Assembly: GCF_030268085.1 (NCBI RefSeq)
Contig: NZ_BSDE01000007.1
Coordinates: 124,001-188,000, forward strand
Direction: 5' to 3'
Origin: Geothrix limicola
GTDB lineage: Bacteria > Acidobacteriota > Holophagae > Holophagales > Holophagaceae
DNA: 64,000 bases
The position numbers and the translations under genes were made by a program. Shown in pieces: positions 16,816 to 26,290 of this stretch. The notes under the pieces were generated by a model. The model saw only the letters and a program-made list of their open reading frames with translations, had not been told where the DNA came from and ran no database searches. Each line of letters starts with the position of its first letter. Position 1 is the first letter of the stretch.

Positions 16816-18303
16816 CTAATGGGCTTCCTGATGGGCGCGGAGGGCGCCGAGGGTGGCGTGGATTTCCTCAAACATCGCGCGATCGGACCAGGGCGCGCAA
16901 GCCTGGGACAGGCGGTCCAGCAGGGGCTTCAGGCCGGTGGCGGGGGCCATGCCCAGGATGCGGATGCCCTCCAGGGCCATGCGGGCCTCGATGGCCAGCA
17001 CCTGCTCCAGGGCCTCCACCGCGCGCAGCAGCTTGCGGGCGGCGATGGGGCCCATGCTCACGTGATCTTCTTTGCCGGCGCTGGTGGGGATGGTGTCCAC
17101 GCAGGCCGGATGGGCCAGACCCTTCATTTCGCTGACGAGGGCCGCCGAGGTGACGTGGGCCATCATGAAGCCGGATTCGAGGCCGCCGTTTTGGGTGAGG
17201 AAGGCCGGCAGATCCGAGTAGGCCGGGTTCACCAGGCGCTCCTGGCGGCGCTCGGAGATGCTGGCCAGATCCGCGGCGGCGATGGCGAGCACGTCGCAGG
17301 CGAAGGCCGGGTACTGGCCGTGGAAGTTGCCGCCCGAGCGGGATTCCTGGGTGTCGGTGAAGATCATCGGGTTGTCGGTGGCGCTGTTCAGTTCGCGTTC
17401 CAGGATGGCTCCGGCAAAGCCCAGGGCATCCCGGGTGACGCCGTGGACCTGGGGCAGGCAGCGCAGGCTGTAGGCATCCTGCACGCGGTGGCAGTCGCGG
17501 TGGCTGTCGGCGATCTCGCTGCTGGTGCCGAGGATCTCCCGCATGCGCTCGGCCACGGCGATCTGGCCGGGGTGGGGTCGAGCCGCGTGGATGCGCGGGT
17601 CGAAGGCCGCGCGGGTGCCGCGCAGGGCCTCCAGGCTGAGGGCCGCGACTTCATCGGCCAGGGCCGCCAGGCGGGTGAACTTTTCCAATGCCAGGTTACC
17701 CAGCGACGTGATGAGCTGGGTGCCGTTGATGAGGGCCAGGCCCTCCTTCGCCTGCAGCACCACGGGCTTGAGGCCCGCCTGGGCGAGGGCCTCGCCGCCG
17801 GGGATCTGGCGGTCGCCCGACCAAGCCAGCCCTTCGCCGACGAGCAGCAGGGCCATGTGGGCCAGGGGGGCCAGGTCGCCGCTGGCGCCCACGCTGCCCT
17901 GGCAGGGCACGACGGGCACCACATTCTTGTTGAGGCATTCGGCCAGCAGGCGGATGGGCTCGGGGCGGATGCCGCTGTGGGCCTTCAGCAGGCAGTTGAT
18001 GCGGGCGGCCATGAGGGCGCGGGTCTGATCCTTGGGCAGGGGTTCGCCCACGCCGGCGGAATGGCTGCGGATGAGGTTGAGCTGGAGCAGCTGCAGCTGA
18101 TCGGGGGCGATGACGACGGTGGCGAACTGGCCGAAGCCCGTGTTGATGCCATAGACCGTGCGCCCTTCGGCCACGATGCGGTCCACCACGGCCCGGTTCT
18201 CGGCGACGAGCGCGAGGGCGCCCTCGTCGAGGCTGACGCCTTCGCCCGCGGCGATGCGCGCCAGCAGGGGCGCGGTGAGGGAACGGCCATCCAGATGGAT
18301 CAT
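16816..18303 (-). CDS. hutH: Histidine ammonia-lyase
   Basis: This 495-aa lyase deaminates L-histidine to trans-urocanate and ammonia. The MIO cofactor tripeptide is A140-S141-G142 in GSVGASGDLAPLAH, and the active-site tyrosine lies in VYGINTGFG near the N-terminus. Length and motifs are full and normal. No hutU, hutI or hutG lies in the window, so the rest of histidine breakdown must be elsewhere. The start overlaps the MFS gene stop (ATGA). Tyrosine/phenylalanine lyase relatives exist but the histidine form fits best. Confidence 0.9.
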   Translation of the reverse strand: MIHLDGRSLTAPLLARIAAGEGVSLDEGALALVAENRAVVDRIVAEGRTVYGINTGFGQFATVVIAPDQLQLLQLNLIRSHSAGVGEPLPKDQTRALMAARINCLLKAHSGIRPEPIRLLAECLNKNVVPVVPCQGSVGASGDLAPLAHMALLLVGEGLAWSGDRQIPGGEALAQAGLKPVVLQAKEGLALINGTQLITSLGNLALEKFTRLAALADEVAALSLEALRGTRAAFDPRIHAARPHPGQIAVAERMREILGTSSEIADSHRDCHRVQDAYSLRCLPQVHGVTRDALGFAGAILERELNSATDNPMIFTDTQESRSGGNFHGQYPAFACDVLAIAAADLASISERRQERLVNPAYSDLPAFLTQNGGLESGFMMAHVTSAALVSEMKGLAHPACVDTIPTSAGKEDHVSMGPIAARKLLRAVEALEQVLAIEARMALEGIRILGMAPATGLKPLLDRLSQACAPWSDRAMFEEIHATLGALRAHQEAH

Positions 18304-19568
18304 GGGACTTCCTTGCGGGAAAGGGTGAGGGCCAGCATCAGGGCCAGGCCCAGGGTGAGTCCTGCGACGGTGTACGTGGTCTGTCCGCCCCAGCGGGCGA
18401 AGGTGAAGGTGCCGACGGCGGGCCCGATGATGCGGCCCATGCCAGTCATGGCGTTGATCACGCCGAAGAGCCCGCCCTGTTCTTCAGGGGGCGTCAGGCG
18501 GCTGGCCAGGGCCGTGCCGGCCGTGTTGCCCATGCCGCTGCCCCAGGAGAGCGGGATGAAGAGCAGGACGAAGGGCCACATCCAGGGCGCCTTGGGCATC
18601 AGGGGCAGGGTCACGCCCATGAGTACGAGGCCCGTGATGAGCGCCACCCGCTCGGGGATGCGCTTGGCGACCACGCGCACGAGGCCGCCCTGGTAGATCA
18701 CGAGGAGGATGCCGATGCCCGCGAAGAGGTAGCCCACTTCGCGTTGATGGAAATCGAAGCGCTGATGGACCATGAGGGCGAAGGTGCCCTCCATCATGGC
18801 GAAGCCCGCCATGGCCAGCAGGGATACGCCGAGGATCTGGGGCATGCCGGGCCGCTTCAGGGCCTTCACGAGGGCGTGGCCTCGGCTCTCGTGGGAGCGG
18901 GCCCGGGCGCGCACCTCGGGCGTGAGGGTCTCGGGCAGCCAGAACAGCACCATGAGCGAGGCCAGAAGCGAGAGGCCGCCCGCCACGAAGAAGGGCAGGT
19001 GCCAGCCGCGGGTGGCCAGCAGGTGGTGACCGAAGGCGCTGCCGCTGAGGAGGCCCGCCAGGGCGGGTCCCAGCACGAAGCCCAGGCCGAAGGCGGCGCC
19101 GATCATGCCCAGCACCTTGGAGCGTTCCTCGGGGGCCGAGGTGTCGGCCATGGCCGCCTGGGCCACGGAGATGTTGCCGCCGGTGATGCCGTCCAGGATG
19201 CGCGCCGCGAGCATCCACTCGAAGCGGCTCGTGAGGGCGAGCATGAGGTAGCCGATGGCGGATCCGACGAGGCTGATCCAGAGCACGGGCTTGCGGCCCG
19301 TCTTGTCGGAGATCCGGCCCAGGATCGGTGAGGCGATGAACTGCATGACGCTGTAGCTGAGGAAGCCCACTCCGGCCCAGAAGGCGCCCGGCGTGGTTCC
19401 CGCGCCGCCCAGGCCGAGGAAATGGTTGACGCTCGCCATCCAGTCGCTGGGATGGTCGGCGATGGCCTGCGCGTAGAGCGGCAGGATCGGGATGACGATG
19501 CCGAAGCCCAAAAGGTCGACGAAGACCGTGAGGAAAATGGCCATCCGGGCGCGTTTGGAAGACTGCAT
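18300..19568 (-). CDS. MFS transporter, TetA-like
   Basis: This 422-aa protein has about 12 membrane segments. It has the MFS loop 2-3 motif ILGRISDKTGRKPVL and the N-terminal FVDLLGFGIVIPILPLYA typical of the TetA/drug:H+ antiporter group. Here it heads a hut-containing operon, so export or import of a metabolite (perhaps histidine-related) is as likely as drug efflux. A GGAGA site precedes ATG 19568; M9 is an alternative start. Confidence 0.87.
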   Translation of the reverse strand: MQSSKRARMAIFLTVFVDLLGFGIVIPILPLYAQAIADHPSDWMASVNHFLGLGGAGTTPGAFWAGVGFLSYSVMQFIASPILGRISDKTGRKPVLWISLVGSAIGYLMLALTSRFEWMLAARILDGITGGNISVAQAAMADTSAPEERSKVLGMIGAAFGLGFVLGPALAGLLSGSAFGHHLLATRGWHLPFFVAGGLSLLASLMVLFWLPETLTPEVRARARSHESRGHALVKALKRPGMPQILGVSLLAMAGFAMMEGTFALMVHQRFDFHQREVGYLFAGIGILLVIYQGGLVRVVAKRIPERVALITGLVLMGVTLPLMPKAPWMWPFVLLFIPLSWGSGMGNTAGTALASRLTPPEEQGGLFGVINAMTGMGRIIGPAVGTFTFARWGGQTTYTVAGLTLGLALMLALTLSRKEVP

Positions 19569-19606
19569 GCGGCTCTCCAGCCTCCCAGTGTAGCCCGGCG
19601 CCGGTC

Positions 19607-22600
19607 TCAGTCTCCCAGGACCATCTGAATCAGCCCACGGAGTTCCTTGATCTGATAGGGCTTCTGCATGAAGGCCGCCGGACCCTGCCCCGACAGGGTC
19701 CGGAGGGAATCCCGCTCCGTGAAGCCGCTGCTCAGCACCACGGGCACCGAGGGATCCAGGTCGTACATGGCCTGGAAGGCCTCGCGCCCATCCATGCGCG
19801 GCATGGTGAGGTCCATGAGCACCAGGTCCGGGCGGGGATCGGCCTCTTTGAATATCTGCAGGGCCTCCAGGCCGTCCCCGGCCGTGAGGACCTCCAGCCC
19901 GAGGGTTTCCAGGGCGGCCCCGATGGTCTGGAGGATGAGGTCCTCGTCGTCCACCAGGAGGATTCGGCCGTGGATGGGGTGCGAAAGCACCGTGTCGAGG
20001 GCGGGGGTGGAACTGGCGGGGCGCTCGCTCGTGGCGGGGAAGCAGAGGCGGAAGGTGCTGCCCCGGCCCACCTGGCTGCGGATGTGCAGACCGGTGCTGT
20101 GCCCCCGCAGGATGCCGAGCATGGCCGACAGGCCGAGGCCGCGCCCCGTCGACTTGGTGGTGAAGAAGGGGTCGAAGATGCGGCCCATCACCTCCGGGGA
20201 CATGCCGATCCCGGTATCGGTGACTTCCAGCAGGACGAAGCGCCCCGGTGCCAGGCCCTCCGGGCGGTAGTTCGAGCGGAGTTCATGCTCGTCGAGCTCG
20301 GCCGTGGAGGTGCTGAGGTGGATGATGCCCTCCTGATCCCCGATGGCGTCGGAGGCGTTGGTCACGAGGTTCATGACCACCTGCTGGATCTGGGCGGCGT
20401 CCGCCTGGATGGCCGGCAGTTCGGCCGCCAGGTCGAAGCGCAGGCGGATCTTCTTGGAGATGGAGACCTCCAGGAGGTGGGTGACCTCGCAGACCACCTC
20501 GTTGAGATCCTGGGGCTTCACGACGAAGTGGCCGCGCCCGGAATAGGCCAGCATCTGCTTGGTGAGTTCGGTGGCCCGCAGCACCGTGGCTTCCATCTTG
20601 GCCAGGTAGGGCAGGGCCGACGAATGCTCGGGCAGGTGCATCTGGGCGAGGTTCAGGTTGCCCATCACGACCGTCAGCAGGTTGTTGAAGTCGTGGGCGA
20701 TGCCACCTGCGAGGATGCCCAGGCTCTCCAGCTTCTGGGACTGCCGGAGGGCGTCTTCGGCCTGCCGGCGCTCCGTGATGTCCAGCACGTAGCCCAGGTA
20801 ATGGGAGGCTCGCGGGCCCGGACCCATCGCGGCGGAGAAATCGTAGAACCAGCGGTACTCGCCCGAAGCGGTCCTCAACCGGTACTGCTGTTCAAAGTGG
20901 GTCTGGCCCCGGGCCTCGACCTCGGCGGATTCCCGCAGCACCCGCTCCAGGTCATCCGGGTGGAAGAGGCTTTCGTAGGTGATTCGCCCTTCGGCCAGAT
21001 CGCTGGCGCTGTAACCGAGGATGGACTGGACGTTGGGCGAGGCGTATTCCACGGGCCAGCCGGGATCCGTGCGCCACTTGAACACCATCACCGGACCGCC
21101 GATGAAGAGGCCGCGCTCGGCGGCCAGGGCCTCCTCCGCCCGCTTGCGGTCGCTGATGTCGCGGGTGATGGAAAGCAGGCAGGGGACGCCGTCGACCTCC
21201 ATGGCTTTGCCCGACATCATGCCCGTGATGAGGCTGCCATCCTTGCGGCGGAACGCGACCTCCATCCCCGTGAATTCGCCGTCGGCCCTCAGCCGGTCCA
21301 CGATCCGCTTCCGATCCTCGGGATCGGCCCAGATGTTCAAATCGAGGGCCGAACGCCCGAGGACCTCCTGCCGAGTCCAGCCGCTGATCTTTTCGAACCC
21401 ATCGCTGACCTCCACGTACGTCCCGTCGTCGATCCGCGTGAGGTTGATGGCATCGGGACTGGCGTGGAAGGCGCGGGAGAATTTGTCCTCGCTGTAGCGG
21501 ATGGCGGCTTCCGCGGCCTTGCGGTCGGTGATGTCGCGCGTGATGGTCAGCAGACAGGTTTCCCCGGCGACCTGGAGCAGGGTGCCGGACACGAGACCCG
21601 TTCGGATGGAGCCGTCCTTCATGCGGAAGTCCGCCTCCAGGCCCACGAAATGGCCCTCTGCCTTGAGGTGTTCCTGCATCTTGGCGCGATCTTCAAGGTG
21701 AACCCAGAGGTTCAGATCGAGGGTGGAGCGGCCCAGCGTCTCCTCCCGGCTCCACCCGCTCAGGCGCGTGTAGGCCGGGTTCACGTCCAAGTAGGTGCCG
21801 TCGAGCCGGTTGATGTTGATGGCGTCCGGGCTGGCTTCGAAGGTCTTAGAGAACTTCTCCTCGCTGGCGCGGAGAGCCTCTTCGGCGGCCTTCCGGGAGG
21901 AGATGTCCCGGGCATGGGTGAAGATGATGTCCCGCCCTTCCGTTCGGAGGAAATTGCTGCTGAGTTCGACCGGGAAACACGTGCCATCCTTGCGCCGGTG
22001 CTGGCTTTCCATGCGCCGGGTGCCCAGGCGGCTGACCTGCTCCCAGCGGGATGGCCACGTCGCGGGATCCACCGAGGGATCCACGTTCCACACGTGCAGG
22101 CGAAGGAGCTCCTCCCGGGTGTAACCCAGGGAGGTGCCGGCCGTCTGATTGACGAAGATGAAACGCCCCTCGGCGTTGATGCCGAAGACCGGATCGGCCG
22201 CGGCGTCCATGGCCGCGGTCAGGACGCGCTGCTCGGACTGGGCCCGGGTGCGGTCGATGGCCAGGGCCACTTGGGCGGAGACAAATGCCAGCAGATCGTG
22301 GTCGGCCATGTTGTACCGGTGGTCACCCGTGTAGCTCTGGACCACCAGGGCGCCGAACACGCCGGCATCATTGCGGAGCGGCACCCCCAGCCAATCCCGG
22401 GGGGGCGTGCCGTGCGGATCCACCTCGCCGGATTGCAGCAGACCGGCCAGGGTGTCGGGGCTGACCAGCAGCGGCCTGCCGCTGCGCAGGATGTACTCGG
22501 TCAGGTACCGCTTGGGCCTGCGGGGCTCCGGGACCGGGTCGAGCTGGTCGACCCAGTAGGGAAAGCTGATGGTGTCCGTGGACCGGTCCCAGAGGGCGAT

Positions 22601-23158
22601 GTAGAGGTTCTCGGCGGGCATCAGGTCGCGGATGATGACGTGGGCGCGCTGGAAGAGTTCCTGGGTGTTCCTGGCCTCAAGGGCGGCTTCGGCGATGTGG
22701 TAGGTGGCCCGCTGTGTCTGTTCGGCCCGTTTCCGTTCGGAGATGTCCTGGGCCACGGCGATGACCACCTCCTGACCCAGGTAGGTGCCGGGGTACAGCC
22801 GGATCTCCTTGGGAAAGGGGGTGCCATCCCGTCGGAGGCCCCAATACTCGAGCTGCTGGGGCTCACCGTGGAGGGCCTGGTCGAAGGCGCGGCGGAAGCC
22901 TTCCGCATCGTTGCGGCCCGGCGCGGAGAGCACCTCGGGGGTCCGGCCGAGAAAGAAGGCCCGGGGATACCCGTACATCCGTGCCGCGCCTTCGTTCACA
23001 TCGAGGAATCGCCCCTCCGCATCCTGGACGTAGATGGCTTCGGAGATGGCATCGAGCATGCCGTGCGTCGCGTCCAGCCGCGCCTGCAGTCCGTCGGCCC
23101 TCAGATCCGAGGGGTCGAGGGCTTGCCGGAGATCCCGGGGTGGGGACTGGAAGGTCAT
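19607..23158 (-). CDS. Multi-PAS/GAF hybrid histidine kinase with C-terminal receiver
   Basis: This 1183-aa soluble protein has, in order, PAS (about 25-140), GAF (about 165-305), four PAS/PAC units (about 310-815; each has PAC segments such as ITRDISDRKRAEEAL), HisKA with the phosphoacceptor in AGGIAHDFNNLLTVV, HATPase_c (N-box NLVTNASDAIG, GRGLGLSAML) and a receiver with Asp in LVLMDLTMPRMDG. The HDFNN H-box marks the HPK4-like class. The input is unknown and is likely cytoplasmic or redox, as there is no membrane segment. It lies 45 bp downstream of the ABC exporter and may be co-transcribed. Confidence 0.9.
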   Translation of the reverse strand: MTFQSPPRDLRQALDPSDLRADGLQARLDATHGMLDAISEAIYVQDAEGRFLDVNEGAARMYGYPRAFFLGRTPEVLSAPGRNDAEGFRRAFDQALHGEPQQLEYWGLRRDGTPFPKEIRLYPGTYLGQEVVIAVAQDISERKRAEQTQRATYHIAEAALEARNTQELFQRAHVIIRDLMPAENLYIALWDRSTDTISFPYWVDQLDPVPEPRRPKRYLTEYILRSGRPLLVSPDTLAGLLQSGEVDPHGTPPRDWLGVPLRNDAGVFGALVVQSYTGDHRYNMADHDLLAFVSAQVALAIDRTRAQSEQRVLTAAMDAAADPVFGINAEGRFIFVNQTAGTSLGYTREELLRLHVWNVDPSVDPATWPSRWEQVSRLGTRRMESQHRRKDGTCFPVELSSNFLRTEGRDIIFTHARDISSRKAAEEALRASEEKFSKTFEASPDAININRLDGTYLDVNPAYTRLSGWSREETLGRSTLDLNLWVHLEDRAKMQEHLKAEGHFVGLEADFRMKDGSIRTGLVSGTLLQVAGETCLLTITRDITDRKAAEAAIRYSEDKFSRAFHASPDAINLTRIDDGTYVEVSDGFEKISGWTRQEVLGRSALDLNIWADPEDRKRIVDRLRADGEFTGMEVAFRRKDGSLITGMMSGKAMEVDGVPCLLSITRDISDRKRAEEALAAERGLFIGGPVMVFKWRTDPGWPVEYASPNVQSILGYSASDLAEGRITYESLFHPDDLERVLRESAEVEARGQTHFEQQYRLRTASGEYRWFYDFSAAMGPGPRASHYLGYVLDITERRQAEDALRQSQKLESLGILAGGIAHDFNNLLTVVMGNLNLAQMHLPEHSSALPYLAKMEATVLRATELTKQMLAYSGRGHFVVKPQDLNEVVCEVTHLLEVSISKKIRLRFDLAAELPAIQADAAQIQQVVMNLVTNASDAIGDQEGIIHLSTSTAELDEHELRSNYRPEGLAPGRFVLLEVTDTGIGMSPEVMGRIFDPFFTTKSTGRGLGLSAMLGILRGHSTGLHIRSQVGRGSTFRLCFPATSERPASSTPALDTVLSHPIHGRILLVDDEDLILQTIGAALETLGLEVLTAGDGLEALQIFKEADPRPDLVLMDLTMPRMDGREAFQAMYDLDPSVPVVLSSGFTERDSLRTLSGQGPAAFMQKPYQIKELRGLIQMVLGD

Positions 23159-23203
23159 GCCTACACCATCGACTGGAACGGGGCAGGGGCCAAGTTTTTC
23201 GGT

Positions 23204-24262
23204 TCAGGACCAGCGGAAGCGCCGCACCGCCAGGAGGAAGGCCGCGAATCCCCAGGCCGCGACGATGGCCAGGCCCAGCCCGTGTCCCGCCAAGCCTGCG
23301 CCGTCGTTGAACACGGCCCGCAGGGCGCGCAGGAAGGGCGCGAGGGGCAGGAGGGCCACCGTGTGCTGCAGCCAGGCCGGTGCCGCATCCAGCGTGAAAT
23401 AGACGCCGCTGAGGAGCATCAGGGGGAAGAAGACGAGGTTGGAGATGGCGGCGTAGCCCTCGGAGGTTTCCGCGAAGCCGCTCAGGGCGAAGCCGAAGGC
23501 CATGAAGCAGCCCGTGCCCAGGGTCATGATGAGTAGCAGGTGGGAGAACGATCCCTGGTTCTGGATGCCGAAGACCAGGCGCCCCACCAGGATGAGGATG
23601 GCGGCCTGCACGACCGTGATGGTGAGCCGGTGCAGCACCTGACCGAGCAGGAAGATCCACTTGGGCAGGGGTGTGACGGCGAGGCGGCGGAACTTCCCCT
23701 TTTCGCGGTAGGAGACGTTCACCATGCCCACGCTGAACAGGCCCATGCTGACGAGGTTGAGGCCCAGCAGGCCCGGCAGGAGGAAGGAGGCGTAGTTGGT
23801 GGAGCGCTTGTGGCCCGGCGATTCCACCTGGACGGGGATGCGCTGGGGTTCTGGGGCGCCGCTCATCCGCGCCTGGGCCATCAGCCAGGCCTGGTTCACC
23901 AGCCCCGCCGTGGCGCCGGCCTGGGCCATGAGGTAGCTGTTCAGACGCAGGCGGTAGCCCTCGCCATCGGGTTCGACCTGGGCCGCGGTTTCGCCGCGGG
24001 ACCAGCGGGCTTCGGCCTCGGCTTTCGTGAGGGTCTGCACCTTTAGCTGCAAGTCCGTCAGGGCCTGGTCCAGGGCCGCGTCATGGGGGGATTGGACCGC
24101 GGATTGGACCCGCACCACGGACAGCTTGGGGCCGCCACCGTCGCGGAAGATCGTGCCGAAGCCCAGCAGGAGCAGCACCGGAAAGGCCATGGTCCAGAAC
24201 ATGGCCACTCGGTCGCGGGCGTAGAGCCGCCATTCCATGGAAAACTGTCTCCAGAGCATCAT
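23204..24262 (-). CDS. ABC-2 type export permease
   Basis: This 352-aa protein has an N-terminal membrane anchor (RVAMFWTMAFPVLLLLGF), a large extracytoplasmic loop (about residues 45-170) and five more C-terminal membrane segments, matching the ABC-2 membrane subunit with one long loop (YhhJ/DrrB-like). It starts at ATG 24262, 2 bp after the ATPase stop, with GAGGGAG upstream. With its ATPase it would export a drug, lipid or other small molecule. Confidence 0.87.
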   Translation of the reverse strand: MMLWRQFSMEWRLYARDRVAMFWTMAFPVLLLLGFGTIFRDGGGPKLSVVRVQSAVQSPHDAALDQALTDLQLKVQTLTKAEAEARWSRGETAAQVEPDGEGYRLRLNSYLMAQAGATAGLVNQAWLMAQARMSGAPEPQRIPVQVESPGHKRSTNYASFLLPGLLGLNLVSMGLFSVGMVNVSYREKGKFRRLAVTPLPKWIFLLGQVLHRLTITVVQAAILILVGRLVFGIQNQGSFSHLLLIMTLGTGCFMAFGFALSGFAETSEGYAAISNLVFFPLMLLSGVYFTLDAAPAWLQHTVALLPLAPFLRALRAVFNDGAGLAGHGLGLAIVAAWGFAAFLLAVRRFRWS

Positions 24263-24264
24263 GG

Positions 24265-25185
24265 CTACTCCCTCAGGCTCCGGCCCGTGCGGTGCAGGAA
24301 GACATCCTCCAGGGTGGCCCGGCGGACGTGGACCTGCTGAAAGGGGACGACCGCGGCTTCGGCGGCCTCCAGCAGCCGCGGCAACAGCGTCTTGGGATCG
24401 GGCGTCGGGATTTCCCACAGATCCGCGCGCCGTTCCACGGCCTGGCCCAGGCGCGCGGCGAAGGCCGCGGGTTCCGGCGCCGCGCCTTCGAAGGTGAGCT
24501 CCACCACGCTGGGGATGGCCAGTTCGGAAATGAGCGAGGCGGGGGTTCCGGTGGCGATCACCTTGCCGTGGTCCATGATGGCCAGCCGGTCGCAGAGGGC
24601 CTCGGCCTCGTCCATGTAGTGGGTGGTTAGCACCACGGTGCGGCCCTCGCCCTTCATGCGCCGCACCACGTCCCAGAGGCTGCGCCGGGCCTGGGGATCC
24701 AGGCCGGTGGTGGGCTCATCGAGAAAGACCAGTTCGGGATCATTCACCAGGGCCATGGCGAGGGCCAGCCGCTGCTGCTGCCCGCCACTGAGGGTGACGT
24801 GGTAGGCGTCGGCCTTCTCCTCGAGCTGCACGAGGTCCAGCAGTTCCTGGGTGCCGCGGCGCTTCGGATAGTAGCTGCCGTAGAGGTCCAGGGCCTCCCG
24901 CGGCGTGATCTTGTTGAAGAGGCTGGTGCTCTGCAGCTGCACGCCGATGCGCGAGCGGATCTCCTGTCCCTGCTGCTCCCAGGTCAGGCCCAGGATCTCG
25001 ATGCTCCCGGCATCCGCACTCGTGAGCCCTTCGATGATTTCGAGGGTTGTCGTCTTGCCGGCGCCGTTGGGGCCCAGCAGGCCGAAGACCTCGCCCCGGG
25101 CCACCTCCAGGTCCACGCCATCCACGGCGACGACCTTGGGGAAGGCCTTGCGGAGACCGCGGATACGGAGGGCTGGAGCGGGCAT
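24265..25185 (-). CDS. ABC transporter ATP-binding protein (exporter type)
   Basis: This 306-aa protein has Walker A GPNGAGKTTT, Q-loop in GVQLQ, signature LSGGQQQRLALA, Walker B LVFLDEPTTGLDP and the switch His in VVLTTHYMDEAE. The C-terminal extension is that of DrrA/CcmA-like exporters. ATG 25185 is used, as a CGAGG site precedes it; upstream in-frame Mets lack ribosome sites. It is first in the ATPase-permease pair. Confidence 0.9.
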   Translation of the reverse strand: MPAPALRIRGLRKAFPKVVAVDGVDLEVARGEVFGLLGPNGAGKTTTLEIIEGLTSADAGSIEILGLTWEQQGQEIRSRIGVQLQSTSLFNKITPREALDLYGSYYPKRRGTQELLDLVQLEEKADAYHVTLSGGQQQRLALAMALVNDPELVFLDEPTTGLDPQARRSLWDVVRRMKGEGRTVVLTTHYMDEAEALCDRLAIMDHGKVIATGTPASLISELAIPSVVELTFEGAAPEPAAFAARLGQAVERRADLWEIPTPDPKTLLPRLLEAAEAAVVPFQQVHVRRATLEDVFLHRTGRSLRE

Positions 25186-25271
25186 GGCCACCTCGGAACC
25201 TACCATCATGCCCGAGCCCGGGGCCGCGTGTCTGAACAGCGTGTCCCTGGCGCGCAGGCGGCCTGTCGGGG

Positions 25272-25370
25272 TTATTCCTTTCGCGCCGGGGTCTTGAGGT
25301 TGTCCAGGGTGGCCAGGACGCCGTCGAAGAGATGGGCGGGGGTCAGGGTGGATTCCTTCAGCTTGTAGAA
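25272..25370 (-). pseudogene. Orphan 3' end of a gene (possible relic)
   Basis: A 32-codon frame ends in TAA 25272-25274 and reads KLKESTLTPAHLFDGVLATL near its start, in the codon style of real genes here. It has an in-frame TGA just before it (25371-25373) and no ATG, GTG or TTG. It looks like the surviving C-terminus of a decayed gene; a CTG-started micro-ORF is the alternative. Confidence 0.3.
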
Positions 25371-25415
25371 TCAGACAGGATTCCCGATAGGTTGAATCCA
25401 GCAATCAAGCTCGGA

Positions 25416-26252
25416 TCAAACCGACCAGGTTTTCCATCCCGGATTCTGGAGTGCGATTCGTCGCCTCGCGTCGTCCCGCGCCGCGGGGCTGGCGTATCGT
25501 CCGGCCCAGCAGCTGCCGGAACCGCAGAGCAGGGGCTCGGCGCCGGTAGCATGCAAGGTTTCGCGCACCTCGGCCAGGGCCGGGCAGACGCGCAGCGCGG
25601 CGGCCGTCAGGTCGTTGCGCCAGGGGGGGGCGGCGCCCTCCGGTTGCGAGGCCAGGGGCTCGGGGGCGGGATAGCCCACGTCCTGCAGGGCCCGGTAGAC
25701 GCTGGGCGTGCTCACGTGCAGGCCGGGATGCACGAGGAGGATCGGTTCCAGGGGCACCGGGCGAAGGGGGAACACGCGTTCACCGCGATCGAGCCCGAGC
25801 ACCGTGCCTCCCAGGAGGAAGAGCGGGACGTCGCTGCCCAGGGTGGCGGCCATGCGCAGCAGATCCCCGTCGGCCAGACCGAGCTCGAAGAGCCGGTTGC
25901 CCAGGCGCAGGGCTGCCGCCGCGTCGCTGCTGCCGCCGCCCAGGCCCGCGCCGTGGGGGATGCGCTTGACCAGTTTCAAGGCGGCGGGGAGAGGGCGCTT
26001 CGCGGCCGCTTCAAGCAGGCGCCAGGCCCTGATCACCAGGTTGGTTTCGTCGGCAACCAGGCCTTCGCCCGTGGGGCCCGAGATGGCGAGGGACAGCGCC
26101 TGAGCCGGCGCTCCCTCCAGGGTATCCATGAGATCCGACACCCCATCGAGGACCGTCGTGACCAGCTCCAGCGCGTGGAAGCCATCGGCGCGCCGGCCCA
26201 GCACGGCGAGGAAACGGTTGAGTTTGGCGGGAGCCTGGATCGTCAGAACCAT
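25416..26252 (-). CDS. ispE: 4-diphosphocytidyl-2-C-methyl-D-erythritol kinase
   Basis: This 278-aa GHMP kinase of the non-mevalonate (MEP) isoprenoid pathway phosphorylates CDP-ME at position 2. The N-terminal substrate motif APAKLNRFL and the ATP motif PHGAGLGGGSSDAAAALR are intact, and GSGSCWAG near the C-terminus is GHMP motif 3. ATG 26252 follows GGAG. ispH of the same pathway begins at 63051, so both are chromosomal housekeeping genes. Confidence 0.92.
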   Translation of the reverse strand: MVLTIQAPAKLNRFLAVLGRRADGFHALELVTTVLDGVSDLMDTLEGAPAQALSLAISGPTGEGLVADETNLVIRAWRLLEAAAKRPLPAALKLVKRIPHGAGLGGGSSDAAAALRLGNRLFELGLADGDLLRMAATLGSDVPLFLLGGTVLGLDRGERVFPLRPVPLEPILLVHPGLHVSTPSVYRALQDVGYPAPEPLASQPEGAAPPWRNDLTAAALRVCPALAEVRETLHATGAEPLLCGSGSCWAGRYASPAARDDARRRIALQNPGWKTWSV

Positions 26253-26290
26253 GTCTCCACGGTAGCGCAACGGGCCGCTAGGCTAGTCGG

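Noticed and set aside
18300-19568. Tetracycline resistance gene on a mobile element
   Set aside because: No insertion sequences or integrase nearby, base composition matches neighbours and it is stop-to-start coupled to hutH; a housekeeping transporter is more likely.
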